Of a stretch of 64,000 nt of DNA, positions 22,566-33,617 are shown piece after piece. Both the position numbers and the translations under genes were made by a program. The stretch's first letter is position 1, and each line of letters starts with the position of its first letter. The notes under the pieces were generated by a model, which searched no databases, was not told the origin of the DNA, and saw nothing but the letters and a program-made list of their open reading frames with translations. The DNA is from Canariomyces notabilis (lineage: Eukaryota > Ascomycota > Sordariomycetes > Sordariales > Chaetomiaceae): positions 473,198 to 537,197 of the forward strand of contig NW_027041841.1 of NCBI RefSeq assembly GCF_033297395.1, read 5' to 3'.

Positions 22566-24629
22566 CTATTCAACACCTTCTGTCTCCTCATCAAGAATCA
22601 CCAGGTTCCCCAAGTCGTCATAGCCAACCCGTCCCATCTCCACGGCCATCCGCATATCGTCACGGAGTGGTTCACGCTCGCCTGTCCGAGGGTCCCATTC
22701 CCAACCTTCGCGCATCCTGCCGACCAAGTTAGCTTCCGTGGTCAATCTCAGCACAGCTTCCCTTCCCCGAGGCAACTTCAAGTATTGCACAGTATCAAGC
22801 AGACGCCCTTGCCTGCGTAGCAGCAGCCCGCCAACCGTAGCCATGGAGAAACCCTCCCACCATGGATGTACTGTAGGACCCTGAAGTAAAAAAGGACAAG
22901 GAATAGGTAGTACCTACCACATCCAGCGCAATAACGCCCTCAGCTCCTTGTCCCTAGGCAACACCCGCATCCACTCAGGCTGAAACCCAGGCCGACAATT
23001 GCCCTTGCCGTCCCAACCCGTCCAGTGCTCCGCGCGGCCAAGTAGCACGTCCCGGCAAAAGATGCGCCACGAGTCGAGCGCGTAGGGCCCGCGCGTGAGG
23101 TGTCCAATCTCCCAGGCACAGCCGAGCGCTCTGGCACGCGCATCCGCCACGGCATCAAGTACTTCCTCTTTCTTCATACCGTCATCATCACCAGCATCAC
23201 TCCCATCAAATTGCCGTTCCAAATCCTCCGCCCCAAACTCCTCCTCCTCCCTAAACCTCCTCCCATCCCCCTGCCTAGGATAATTCCTCACCACATACCT
23301 AACAAACCTACTAGGCGGCCTAGCAATCCAAGTACGTGCATACCGTTGAATAGCAGCCGTGCGGTTGACTCCCAAGCCAAGCGGGCGGAGCAGGCTCACA
23401 AGCTCTTCGCTAGCGTTGTTATTACTGTCGTCATCGACCAGAGATTCAGGGGTGGGGAACCGCTCAACCAGCTGCCGAAACACGGGAATCGCGGCCTTTC
23501 CCGAGGTCCTGATCAGCAATGTCACGGCGATGAGAAGCTGGAAGGGCTTGTCCCAGAGTTCTTCCTGGATTAGGCCGAAGTTTGGGGCGGAAAGCGGGGG
23601 GAAGGGCAGGCGGGAGACTGTACACCCTTGGGGGCGGGGTTTTTTCTTGGTTGGTTGTAATAACGGTGGTGGTGTTGTTGTTGCGGGAACGGGGAGTTGT
23701 GGTAGTTTTTCCCGAGACGGGGTTAATGCGCTGCTGCTGTTGAAGAAGGGCGATTTGGAGGTTCCTCGTGCCTTGACTGGCCGGGTTGTCTCTCGGCTGA
23801 GGAGAGGACTGTTGGAGCAGCAAGTCCCGTTGGACAGCGCCGGCCTGGCCGCCGGGGAGTAGCTTCGATTTTCGTCCAGGTACGGGTCCAAGGATGGTTC
23901 AGTTTTGCTCTCAAATGTCTCTGCGACTCCGGGCGGTGCGGCCTGTGTGATCGTGGTGGTTCGCGTCTCTGGCACGGCGAGGCAGTCGCCTGCAGATGCT
24001 TTCCTCTCCCTATCGCTGTCCCAGTTCCGCTGTTTGGCATCGGTGACATCCTGACTGAGATCCCGCCTATGAGCAGTACCAGTAGTGAAAGGAGCATCTG
24101 CAGCCTGTTTCCTCGACCGAGTCTTCTCGCTCGTCTCCCCGGGCTCACCCCAAAAGTGCGACACTTGTTTACCAGTTCCTCTCCTCCTCTTCAAACTCAA
24201 GCCGGATTTACCTCCCCTCTTAGAGTTGCCCGCCACGGGCTTCTCGTTCTCGTTCCCCTTCTTCTTCTGGCCCAGCGCGCCATCTTCGAGCAACTGCGCG
24301 GGACGACCAGTGAGGGCCTCTTCAAGAAACGGCACCAAGCTTGTTTCGACCACACGCGACCCGTAACTGCCGCTGTCGTCCTGTATTGACGCTCTGTGCT
24401 TGTTCTGGAGAGACCTGGCGCGCTCAAATAGCATATCCCATTCCTCAACGCCGCGCATCAGACTGAGCTTCAGCAGGTCGTCCACTTCTGCCTGCGGCGC
24501 CTGACGCGAGTCGATGAGGGAGGAGAGGAAATTCCTGGTCTCTTCATCGCAAATATCAAAACCGGAGAGTAGCTGGCCGGCGGGCACCTGTTTGGCCAGC
24601 TTTGGCGTTGTGTTTGTTGAGTACGGCAT
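22566..24629 (-). CDS. MBD4-like DNA glycosylase (HhH-GPD)
   Basis: Nuclear base-excision repair enzyme, predicted to remove thymine or uracil from G mismatches. Two exons, 24629-22918 and 22716-22566, join through a split Trp codon to give 620 residues. The intron has a GTAGGT donor and GCTAAC just before the acceptor; without splicing the frame would stop one codon later. The catalytic domain begins near residue 350 with IQEELWDKPFQLLIAVTLL and RTSGKAAIPVF, and ends with GPYALDSWRIFC, whose Asp matches the catalytic Asp of MBD4 (YGNDSYRIFC). The last exon adds a conserved-looking tail, MREGWEWDP through GYDDLGNLVILDEE. The first 340 residues are disordered and basic. No methyl-CpG-binding domain is present, as in other fungal members. 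Confidence 0.87.
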
Positions 24630-25141
24630 GATGAATCTGCCATGATAGATTTGGTGGTGAGGGGCAGATTGTTATTTCGAAGATTCAGCCCATTGGCATA
24701 AGCGGGTCTTTATGTGATCCCTAGCATCTGCTAAATGGTGAAATGATGCCGGTGCGGGTTGTGAACATCGATAGCCATGAAGGTGGAATTGTTAAACGTT
24801 TATGTAAAGAGAGGTTAGCCGCGATGGGTCAACTTTCCACGAATACAGATAAGTGCGACCGACGCGCTCGGAACATCCGACATGAGCAAGCGGCGATGAA
24901 GAAATGCAGCTTCTTGACGACAAGGAGAAAGTCTAGATGTATTGAGACCGAGACAATTGATTTACAGTCCACCCTCCCCACCCCACCGACCTCCCTTCAC
25001 TGCGCTCTTCACCTAAGAGGATCTTTCTGTCTTTCCTTTTCGACTACGCTTTACACAGAAACGAGGAGACCTTTGCGGTATATGGTACATGCATATAGAG
25101 AAAGGCCAAGCGGTCATAACTGCTGCACCCTCGCCTAGCAC
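24630..25141. other. Glycosylase promoter / cytochrome c1 3' region
   Basis: Short non-coding stretch between two leftward genes. The open frame across it has no domain-like sequence and is not supported. Confidence 0.6.
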
Positions 25142-26484
25142 TTAATGGCGAACGTCCTTGGGTGGGTCATAGACGATCTGTCTCGACTTGATCCACGCCC
25201 ACTTGTACCGCTTGACCCAGACGCTCAAGGCAAATAGAACCGACGTGACGACCAATACCTTCATGCCCATCTTCTTCCGGTCGTCCATCTCGGGCTCGGC
25301 CGCCCAGTTCAGAAACTCAACCACATCCTTGGCCATCTGCGACGTCGATGCCGGCGTGCCGTCCTCGTACTCAACCAGGCCATCGTACAGGACGCGCGCC
25401 ATGGCGATGCCGGTGCCGGGGAAGTAAGGGTTGAAGTTGAGGCCAGCACCGACCTGCGCGCCGGCAGGGGGCTCATCGGGGTAGCCGGTCAGGAGGGAGA
25501 AGATGTAGTCGCAGCCCCCGTGGCGGGCCTTGACGATCAGGCTCAGATCCGGGGGGAGGGCGCCGTTGTTGGCGAAGCGGGCAGCCTCGTCGTTCTTGTA
25601 GGGAGCCGGGAGATAGTCGGACAGCTTGCCGGGCCGCTTCTCAATCTCGCCCTGGTCGTTGGGCTCCGTGTCGTACTCGTTCTCCTCGGCCAGCGCCTTG
25701 GCTTCGTCGACGGTCAGGATGGTGCCGACAAGGGCGCGGTAGGGCACTCTACTGAGCGAGTGGCACGAGGCGCAGACTTCCCGGTATACCTGGAAGCCTC
25801 TCCGGAGCCTGCAGCGGTTTCCTGTGAGCGACCGATGCAACAGGTTTGTTGAGCAGATGGGAGCTTACGCCTGATGGTCAAATGTCTTGAACCACTGCTG
25901 GTGAACCCAGGGGTAGTGGGTAGGGTGCAGACTGTGTCCAGAGTAAGCTTGCTATTCGTTCCTTTTCTCCATCCTCCCCCACGGCAACCGGATCGACTGA
26001 ATAATGCCTCAATGGCGACGAGCAGCCTCGGTCCACCGGGGAGGATGGCCCAACATCGGAGTGGCACTCACCCTTCCTCAGCAGGGGTCATGGCGTCGGC
26101 ATTAGGTCCGTAGAGGTGATAGTACCAGGCAATTGAGCCGGCGGCGACAGCGGTAGAGGCGGCGGCGGCGATGTTTAACCGGAGCGGCGATTCGGCGGTC
26201 GACCCGGAGCTCGAGGAAGAAGCAGCGCGCTGAAGACGTTAGCTTCGAGAGGCATTTTGAAGGCATTTTCCTTGCAGTTTCTCAATGGGAAGGGCATAAT
26301 TGGCGATACGCAATTGGGCGAGGCGGGATCGTCGTCAACCGGTGGTCGTCGGTCTTCCCGAGCTGCTTCCAAGTTGCATTGACAGAAAATCGTACAAATC
26401 GCAGCGTACCTTTGTAATTTGCACGGCGCCATTTCTCGCGCCGGCGAATGCGCGCGTTGCACGCAGGCAGGACCTCGCCAGCAT
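25142..26484 (-). CDS. CYT1: Cytochrome c1, heme protein of respiratory complex III
   Basis: Heme-c subunit of the ubiquinol-cytochrome c reductase, inserted in the inner mitochondrial membrane with its heme domain in the intermembrane space. Four exons (26484-26410, 26229-26072, 25931-25869, 25808-25142) give 320 residues. The N-terminus is an Arg/Ala-rich mitochondrial presequence followed by a hydrophobic sorting segment (LNIAAAASTAVAAGSIAWYY), the usual bipartite signal. The heme-attachment motif is C111-A-S-C114-H115, and the probable axial Met lies in PGTGIAMARVLYDG. A C-terminal helix (KVLVVTSVLFALSVWVKRYK) anchors the protein, with the basic YKWAWIKSR tail on the matrix side. All essential residues are present. 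Confidence 0.96.
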
Positions 26485-27071
26485 GGTCGGCACGCCTTGC
26501 GGAGCTTAAGAATGTGTCGTCGGTCGGTCTGACAAGCAATTGACTGCCACCGTCGGTGTTTTGAGGTTGGAGGCTCGAGCTGGGTCGAGGTCGTTCCAGG
26601 TCAGGTTTCTCAGATTCGGGATTCTTAGGAACTCGGGCCATCCCATTGGCTGGCCAATCAAGCTCTGCTGCGTGATCTGGGCTGCTCGAACTTCCCACGG
26701 CCGATTGATTTTCCGGCCGGCTGCTTTCCAGGTTGGGCCGGGCCGGGCATAACCGACCGAACCCGACTCGACTCTCCCCCAACGGTTCGACCTGGAGCTC
26801 TACTTCATCCTCAGACTACAACCTCTGTGCAAAAGAACTTGAATCCATCATATCAACGCCAATGCGGTGGACTCCAGGATGAATCATGTCAATGGACCAA
26901 TGGCTTCGGACACCATCCTCTACGCCACTGAGGATCCCCTCGTCACTTCAACCTGCAGCTTGCAGCTATTCAATCAATAAAACATTGCCTCGGCCACGAA
27001 CGCTGGTTTATCAAATATTTACAGAAAATAAGTATGACCTCGCAGAGTTTGCCTGCCTGCCTGGCATGTGT
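26485..27071. other. Cytochrome c1 promoter region
   Basis: Non-coding interval between the cytochrome c1 start and the DAHP synthase stop. It contains a paired inverted CCAAT element (separate entry); nothing else recognised. Confidence 0.6.
26645..26658. promoter_or_regulatory. Inverted pair of CCAAT boxes
   Basis: ATTGG and CCAAT face each other across four bases (ATTGGCTGGCCAAT), about 165 bases upstream of the cytochrome c1 start codon. CCAAT is the site of the HAP complex, which in yeast activates respiratory genes including cytochrome c1. The pairing is seen; occupancy is inference. Confidence 0.5.
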
Positions 27072-28395
27072 CTAGGCCGTTTCAGTGGTCCCGTTTTGGC
27101 TCAGCACTTCCCTCCGCCTCTTTACGGCCTTTGCGAGCATATCTAGAACCTCGACCGTGTCTTGCCAGCCGATGCAGGCGTCGGTGATGCTGACACCGTA
27201 CTTGAGCCCCGCCTTACCCTCCTTGGGGACCTTCTGGTTGCCTGTGTGCGCAAAAAGTCAGAAACGATTTCGACATTCAATCGCCGCGCTGGAAAGCGAC
27301 TCACCCTCGTTGATGTTGCTCTCAATCATGACGCCCATGATTCCCTCCTCGCCCTTCTCGATTTGTTCGGCAAGCGTCGCCGCAACCTTGGGCTGATTCT
27401 TGTGGTTCTTGAGCGAGTTGCCGTGGCTGCAGTCCACCATGAGCCGCTGCCGGAGTCCGGACTTCTGTAGCGCTGCCTTGGCCTCTGCAATGCTCTGCGC
27501 GTCATAGTTGGTGCCCTTGGTGCCCCCGCGCAGAATCACAAAGCAGTCTTCGTTGCCGACTGTCCCCACTATGGCAACCACGCCAGGCTTCGTCACTGAC
27601 AAGAAGTGATGCGGGTGTCTAACGGCCCCAATGGCGTCGACGGCGACGGTGAGGCTACCGTCTGTGCCGTTCTTGAAACCAACAGGGAAGCTCAGGCCGC
27701 TGGCCAGTTCGCGATGAAGCTGACTCTCTGTGGTCCGGGCGCCGACGGCCCCGACGCTGAGCAGATCAGCCAGGAACTGGGGGCTGATGGTGTCGAGCAT
27801 CTCGCTGGCGATGGGCATGCCCTTGGAGGTGAGATCGACGAAGAGTTGCCGGCTCAATCGCAGCCCTTTGTTGATCTTGAAGCTGTTGTCAATGTCCGGG
27901 TCATTAATCAGGCCCTTCCATCCCACCGTTGTGCGCGGCTTCTCAAGGTATGAGCGCATCACAATCAACAGCTCATCTTTGTGCTTTTCTTTCTCCTTCA
28001 GCAGCAGGTCGCAATACTCGAGCGCAGCCTGGGGGTCGTGGATCGAACACGGTCCAATAACCACAAGCAGACGCTGTTTCTCGTCGACCCCGTTAATGAT
28101 TGCGACGGCTTCCTCGCGTCCCTGCAGGACGGTTTGCTTCGACTGGGCCGTTTGGGGGATTTCGTGTTGCAGGAGGTCGGGCGGCGTCAGCGGGTTGTAG
28201 CCACGAACTAGTCCTGTGTCAGTGGTCGCCGAGAATCCCCGTGGGGCTGCGGAACGGGTTGCTTACCCCTCCAGTCTTCACTCTCGGCCTTGTTGCCCAC
28301 ATTCTTGTTCTCGATGTAGAACGACTATGCATCGCAGTGTGTCAGTTACGACCAAGGGCGACAAGGTTCAAGACGAGGGCTTAACCTACAGACAT
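27072..28395 (-). CDS. ARO3: DAHP synthase, ARO3 type (shikimate pathway entry)
   Basis: Condenses phosphoenolpyruvate with erythrose-4-phosphate to make DAHP, the first step of aromatic amino acid synthesis. Four exons (28395-28390, 28324-28267, 28207-27305, 27241-27072) give 378 residues; the first coding exon is only two codons. Family motifs are intact: GPCSIHD, YLEKPRTTVGWKGLINDP, GARTTESQLHRE, GFKNGTDG, DCSHGNS and the C-terminal SITDACIGW. The N-terminal EDWRVRGYNPLTPPDLLQHE and the segment FLSVTKPGVVAIVGT follow yeast Aro3 rather than Aro4, so this should be the phenylalanine-inhibited isoenzyme; that is inferred from family resemblance. A perfect Gcn4/CPC1-type site lies about 210 bases upstream. 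Confidence 0.93.
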
Positions 28396-29410
28396 GGTGA
28401 GTGTGCGGATTTTTGTTTTTCGGCCTTTTCGATGTATCCCAGCCAAAAGCCAGCCCAATTGATACGGAAAGAAAGTGCCTCGGTTCCAAGGACCCGCTCT
28501 AAGGAAACGCAGATGCTGGAAGACAGAAATTGCTGCAGTGAATCTTTTTTTCCTTTCAGCAGTGGCGGTCAAAAAGCTGCCCTCAGAGATGGAGGGGCAA
28601 ACAGTGAGTCAATGTGGGGTATCAGTACGAAGTACTAGGACCTGAAAGCAAAGACGGCTCGCTTCTGTTGCAGACACATGCAAGAAGCAGGCCACTTGTA
28701 TGGTCTGGGGCACCTTCCAAGTTGAAAGACTTGATACCAATTGCTTTGTCCAAATCGCTTATTTTACCACCCAGCAAGTAAGCCATAACAAATGAACTTG
28801 ATTAAGTCCCACGCCATATTTACCTCGTTTATCTCTTCGAAGCGGATGCGTGAGGTACATACAATTTGGCTTTTGACGACTGTCATAGAGCTATACTGTG
28901 GTAAATGTTCCCGGGTCCGAAGTTGGATGTCCAGTTTCCATATTTCTTGACCCTCTGCAAAGCTTTTAGTTCTACATAGCCCGTTCAGTGCCATATGTAT
29001 ATGTAAGGATACGGATACAATTGTAACTTTCAACAACCTCATCACACTGGAAGACAAAATGTCAGTCCGAGGTCGTGACACCAGACTAAACAGGAAGAAT
29101 ACTATCTGCTCAGCCTAGCTAGTATGCTGATTAAGGAGACTCTGAGAGTCGTCCAGTCCAAAGCAAACCGAGGTCGATATATGTAAACTTGCGGTCGTCG
29201 GGGCTTCCTGTGTACTCCGTGGAGAGTACGTACTTTGTACCTGATTAGTAGGTGGGGCAATCTCGGCGAGGCCCACTTCCCGCAGCATCTGGCCATGCGC
29301 CAAGAAAGTGGACCAGCTGCTCCGTACCTGACGTACATTTTCGAGACGCGGTTCAAGAAGATGTTGAACTTGCGACGACCTCAAGGCTAACAGAGATACT
29401 GTATTCGACG
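28396..29410. other. Divergent promoter region
   Basis: Shared upstream region of the DAHP synthase (leftward) and the WD40-cyclophilin (rightward). Beyond the Gcn4/CPC1-type site no gene or motif is recognised. Confidence 0.6.
28605..28611. promoter_or_regulatory. Gcn4/CPC1-type binding site
   Basis: TGAGTCA is a perfect match to the Gcn4/CPC1 (cross-pathway control) element. It sits 210 bases upstream of the DAHP synthase start codon, and amino-acid biosynthesis genes are classic targets. The match is seen; the regulation is inferred from the known pathway. Confidence 0.6.
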
Positions 29411-31433
29411 ATGGCCGACGCGAGCAACGATGACGACGCCAAATCGAATAAACGCAGTCATGCCGAGTTCACAGGCAATGATGGCTCCGGTAGGTCCCAA
29501 CCTCTCAGACGAAGCTCGAAGCACCCGTTCACTAACCACTAACACAACTCCCGGTCCTTAGAGAGCTCTTCGGACGATGACATGGGCCCTCAGTTGCCCT
29601 CGGAGGCTCCCAAGAAGAAACGTCGCGTTCTTCCTTACGAGGATCTCTACATATCGGCACTCCCCAAGTCGGGCCGTTATTCCAAGAGCCTGATGCACAA
29701 GGAGCAGCTCTCCTTCCTCACCATGACCCCGCTTACCGACTTTCTCATCACTACATCGGTCGACGGCGTCGTCAAGTTCTGGAAGAAGGTCGCCGAGAAC
29801 ATTGAGTTCGTCAAGGAGTTCAAGGCACACCAGGGCGAGATCCGGTCCGTTTCTTGCAGTCAGGATGGCCGGAGCTTTGCGACGGCGGGCGTGGACAAGA
29901 CGGTCAAGCTGTTTGACGTAGTCACGTTTGACCTTCTGACCGTTGTCCAGCTTGACTTTGTGCCGCGCTGCGTGTGTTGGGTGCACAAGAGGGGAGCCTC
30001 TTTACCTCTGTTGGCCGTTTCCGACAGTGAACCGAAGCCAAGCATCCGCCTCTACGACGGCAGGGGCGAGAACCAGGAACCCATCCACAGAATTACCGGC
30101 CTACATCGGAGTTCCGTGTCTCTTATGGCATTCAATGACAGATACGACTGCGTGGTGTCGGTGGACGAGGGCGGCATGGTCGAATACTGGCGTCCAGGGG
30201 GTTCGTATGAGAAACCCGACAGCGTTTTCCAGTACAAAAGCTCGACCAATCTCTTTGAGTTCAAGAAGGCCCAGTCCGTGCCGACTTCGATTACATTCTC
30301 GCCTGATGGGAGCAAATTCGCTACCTTCTCCTTTCCGGACCGCAAGATCCGCATTTTCGACTTTGTCTCTGCAAAGCTTCAGCGGACATACGATGAATCA
30401 CTGGGTCTGATGGAAGAAATGCAGCAAGCTGGGACTGCGCTTCAGAAATTGGACTCGGTTGAGTTTGGCCGTCGATTGGCGCAGGAGCGGGAAATCGATT
30501 CTCCAGCCCTCCGCGAAAAGGTCAATCTCGTCTTTGACGAGTCAGGCCATTTTATCCTGTTCGGCTCCTATATAGGGGTCAAAGTGCTAAATACGTACAC
30601 GGACGAAGTCGTCAAGGTATATGGGAAAGAGGAGAATTTCCGCCCATTAGCTGTGGCGCTGTACCAAGGCCAACCCCAGAAAAAAGGCGTGACAACCGTC
30701 GCCATGGCTGCGTCAAATAACCCGCTTTTGCAGGAGTCCGAGACGAGGGATCCGATTTTGTTTGCAACAGGTGTGGGCAAGGTCCGCTTTTACATGTTTA
30801 CCAACGAGGAGGAAATATCCAAGTCTACGAGGGACGTCCAGAACGAAAAACCAACCGTGCTGGGACCGAAGAAGACCGAGCCCAAGAAGGTAGCCGAGAC
30901 GGGAACGGCGGCCATTATACACACCACCTACGGCGATATCCACATCCGGCTCTTTCCCGACGCCGCACCAAAGGCTGTGGAAAACTTTGTGACGCACTCG
31001 AGGCGCGGGTATTACAACAACACCATATTCCACCGCGTGATCCGCAAGTTCATGATACAGGGTGGAGACCCCCTGGGCGACGGTACGGGCGGCGAAAGTA
31101 TCTGGGGGAAAGAGTTTGAAGACGAGTTCAGCAGCTTGAAACACGACAAGCCGTACACTGTCAGCATGGCCAACGCCGGGCCCAATACCAACGGAAGCCA
31201 ATTTTTTATCACTACGGAGAAGACGGTAAGACCCTTTCCTTCCAGTAATATACCCTTGCGAAGAGGTTGAGTAATTGCTAACGCCGCCGCCCCAGCCTTG
31301 GCTGGACAACAAGCACACCATATTCGGGCGCGCCGTGCAGGGGCTGGACGTTATTCATAGAATTGAGAATGTCAAGACATACAAGGAGAAGCCGGTAGAA
31401 GATATTAGGATCCTCAACATTGACATTGCATAA
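29411..31433 (+). CDS. WD40-repeat cyclophilin, PPWD1 type
   Basis: Peptidyl-prolyl isomerase fused to a WD40 propeller, known in other eukaryotes as a spliceosome-associated nuclear protein. Three exons (29411-29489, 29562-31225, 31296-31433) give 626 residues, close to human PPWD1 (646). After an acidic, Lys-rich N-terminus, WD repeats occupy about residues 65-420 (for example TTSVDGVVKFWKK and FATAGVDKTVKLFD). The cyclophilin domain fills the last 160 residues, with catalytic-site motifs FHRVIRKFMIQGGD, GSQFFITT and the PWLDNKHTIFGRA segment containing the cyclosporin-contact Trp. The last intron cuts the cyclophilin domain just before PWLD, and the extension found without splicing is not real coding sequence. 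Confidence 0.94.
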
Positions 31434-33617
31434 TGCAGTGGGCGGAACGGTCTTCGAACCGTCTCCGAATTTACGGAATCTGCGGTTTCCTGCTGGCTAC
31501 TGTACTCTATCTCCAGATGATAATACCCCAATGGCCCAGTTAGACAGGGGCTTGTAAGATGTGATGATGAGACAAAGCAAATTACATGCATAGCTGCGCC
31601 ATCTTTCTGGTCCTCACTCCTAGCTCAGCCAATGTTCGAAAAGCTATGTAAGGGTAACAGCAGGAGGCGCTTGGGGGTTCTTGAACGAACGAGAGAGGCT
31701 AGGGTAACCAAGAATCCTTAGGCACCGCAGAGTAATAAATGGGAGTCGTGAGGAGGCAATGGGTGTATAAGCCAAGTCCCTCATCCTAATATCACCCCCC
31801 ACCGGGTAGGAGTGGTAGAACGGTAGTAGTAGGCAGTCACGGTGAAAGCCACCTCCCTCCTACCTCAGCAGAGTGATCCGTGTTCAATCCAGAAACAGAG
31901 CTATTTTCAAGTTTCAAACCACCCCTAGAGCAAATGCTGAGAGCCCTGAACTACCTCGCCGCCAAGGGGTACATTCATCGGGATGTTAACCTAGAAAGCC
32001 GCAGAACATCCTTTGGAAGTACAACTCTAAATCCCCTGGAGGCCGCTACCACTTCCAACTTGGGGATTTCGGCCTGGCGAACCATTTCCTGATGGCACAA
32101 GAGTCGAGGCCAGCTGAGCTCTATGACACCTCTGATATGAAGGTCGGCAAGGACGTAACTTGGGTTACAGACAGTAGCAAGGCAGGTCCTGCGAACATCT
32201 TCTCTGCGGTTCTGTCAGTGATGACAAGCCCGCCGTCTAATCATCCGAAATTGGAAACCGTCAGCACGCTGCACGACAGTCGCGGAGACGCATTCTCTTT
32301 GACGAAGAACAGGTGCCTCAAGATGAAGGCTACCGCCTACCGCTAAGAGGACAATATCCAGTCGCCGAGAGTAAGAGGAAGATCCTCCCCAGCTTGTCAT
32401 CGAAGACGCACTCAAAAAAAACTTCGTTGACGAGGCTAAAGCGATCCTCCTGACGTGAGCCGTGTGTGTCCTGTCACCCTTACATCTACATGTATCTGAA
32501 TGCGGCCTATCAGCGCAATCAAGACCTGCCCATCAGCTACGAAGGCCAATGGTTTCCTGGAAGATGCCGCAAAGGGGTATCGCCGCTTCTTTCTGGGAAT
32601 TGCCCCAGGTAGGTTCCAAGTGGAGTCCGGGAGGAGGCTGGGAGGTCACCAGACCCAGCCTTCCTTCTCGAGGACGCCTGCCTCCCGTAGATGAACGGGC
32701 CTGCTCACCCAAAGGGTAAACATCCATTGTACACCTATATGCAGTTGCCATAAGGCCAGCACCTTACATTTCAACGACATCTCTTATCTTCTACAATACA
32801 GGAACACATTGACATTGCCAAAAGACCTTTTACCTCCGATACATCTGGACTCCAATGGCTGAACGGGTCTGCTCGACCAAAGGTAAGAACTCCGTGACCC
32901 TGAGAGAAGTGGTCAACCCTTGTGGAGTTCCTTTGAAGTTCTAAGGTTACAATATTTAGAGTAAGCACAGATGCAACAAGACCAACCCGTCTGTCGGTCG
33001 CTCAATGGAGACCTTCCATAAGCCGGCTGACTTTGTGATGTTGGGTATACGTCCTGGAAGGTGACTGAGAATGGTGGTTTGGATCCGTGGCTGCCACCAA
33101 GAAGTCTTGAGGGGCGCGTTTCGAAGAAGTTGTCTAACTGCTGCGCAGCGGTTGTTGCATTCCCGTAGACTCGACAGAAATACCCGATGGTCAACCAGGG
33201 CCGTTTCCAGGCAATGAATGACCGTGACTTGCCAAAAGGCCAGGCCTAAAGTCATTGCCCAGGTGCCTACTAACCAGACTACTAGAGATACAACCGTTCA
33301 TTGTCTGAGAGTCCATAGCCTAGCCCATCACCTCCTGGCACCTTAACGCCTAAGTCTGCCCGGAACTGAAACAGGCACCAGTAACATCCGTGTGCTGCCT
33401 GCTGTTGGAGACATATGCTCCGCAAGGGGAGGATATGGCTCCTTTCTGAAGTCCCTCATCTTCGTCCCATGCTAAACCCGGTACTGCCGGCAGCAAGCAG
33501 TACAGCAAGGAGATCGAGTTCTCCAGCTTCTATGCTCATGATCCAGAAGCTTCAGGCCGGAAACACAAGCTACTCTCCAACCATATGACCTTCAACCTAG
33601 CCCCGTCCTGTGCAGCC
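31434..33617. other. Gene-poor zone with decayed coding fragments
   Basis: About 2.2 kb between two solid genes. It holds a protein-kinase relic (separate entry) and at least two further coding-like stretches without starts or intact frames, near 32487-32640 and 33480-33650 on the plus strand. No intact gene seen. Confidence 0.55.
31880..32110 (+). pseudogene. Protein kinase catalytic-loop relic, frameshifted
   Basis: One frame reads LEQMLRALNYLAAKGYIHRDV, the kinase helix and the HRD catalytic loop. A different frame then resumes at 31996 with KPQNILW and soon after QLGDFGLANHF, containing the DFG motif. About eight extra bases between HRDV and KPQN break the frame. The ATP-binding N-lobe and the substrate lobe are not recognisable on either side. 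It is best read as the remnant of a serine/threonine kinase gene. Confidence 0.7.

Noticed and set aside
22566..22844. Separate 92-codon gene downstream of the DNA glycosylase
   Set aside because: Its second half joins the glycosylase through a consensus intron in the right phase, and its first half is intron sequence.
29252..29410. Upstream extension of the WD40-cyclophilin frame
   Set aside because: The frame runs open but starts at an unsuitable place; the ATG at 29411 is followed by a normal acidic N-terminus and fits the family length.
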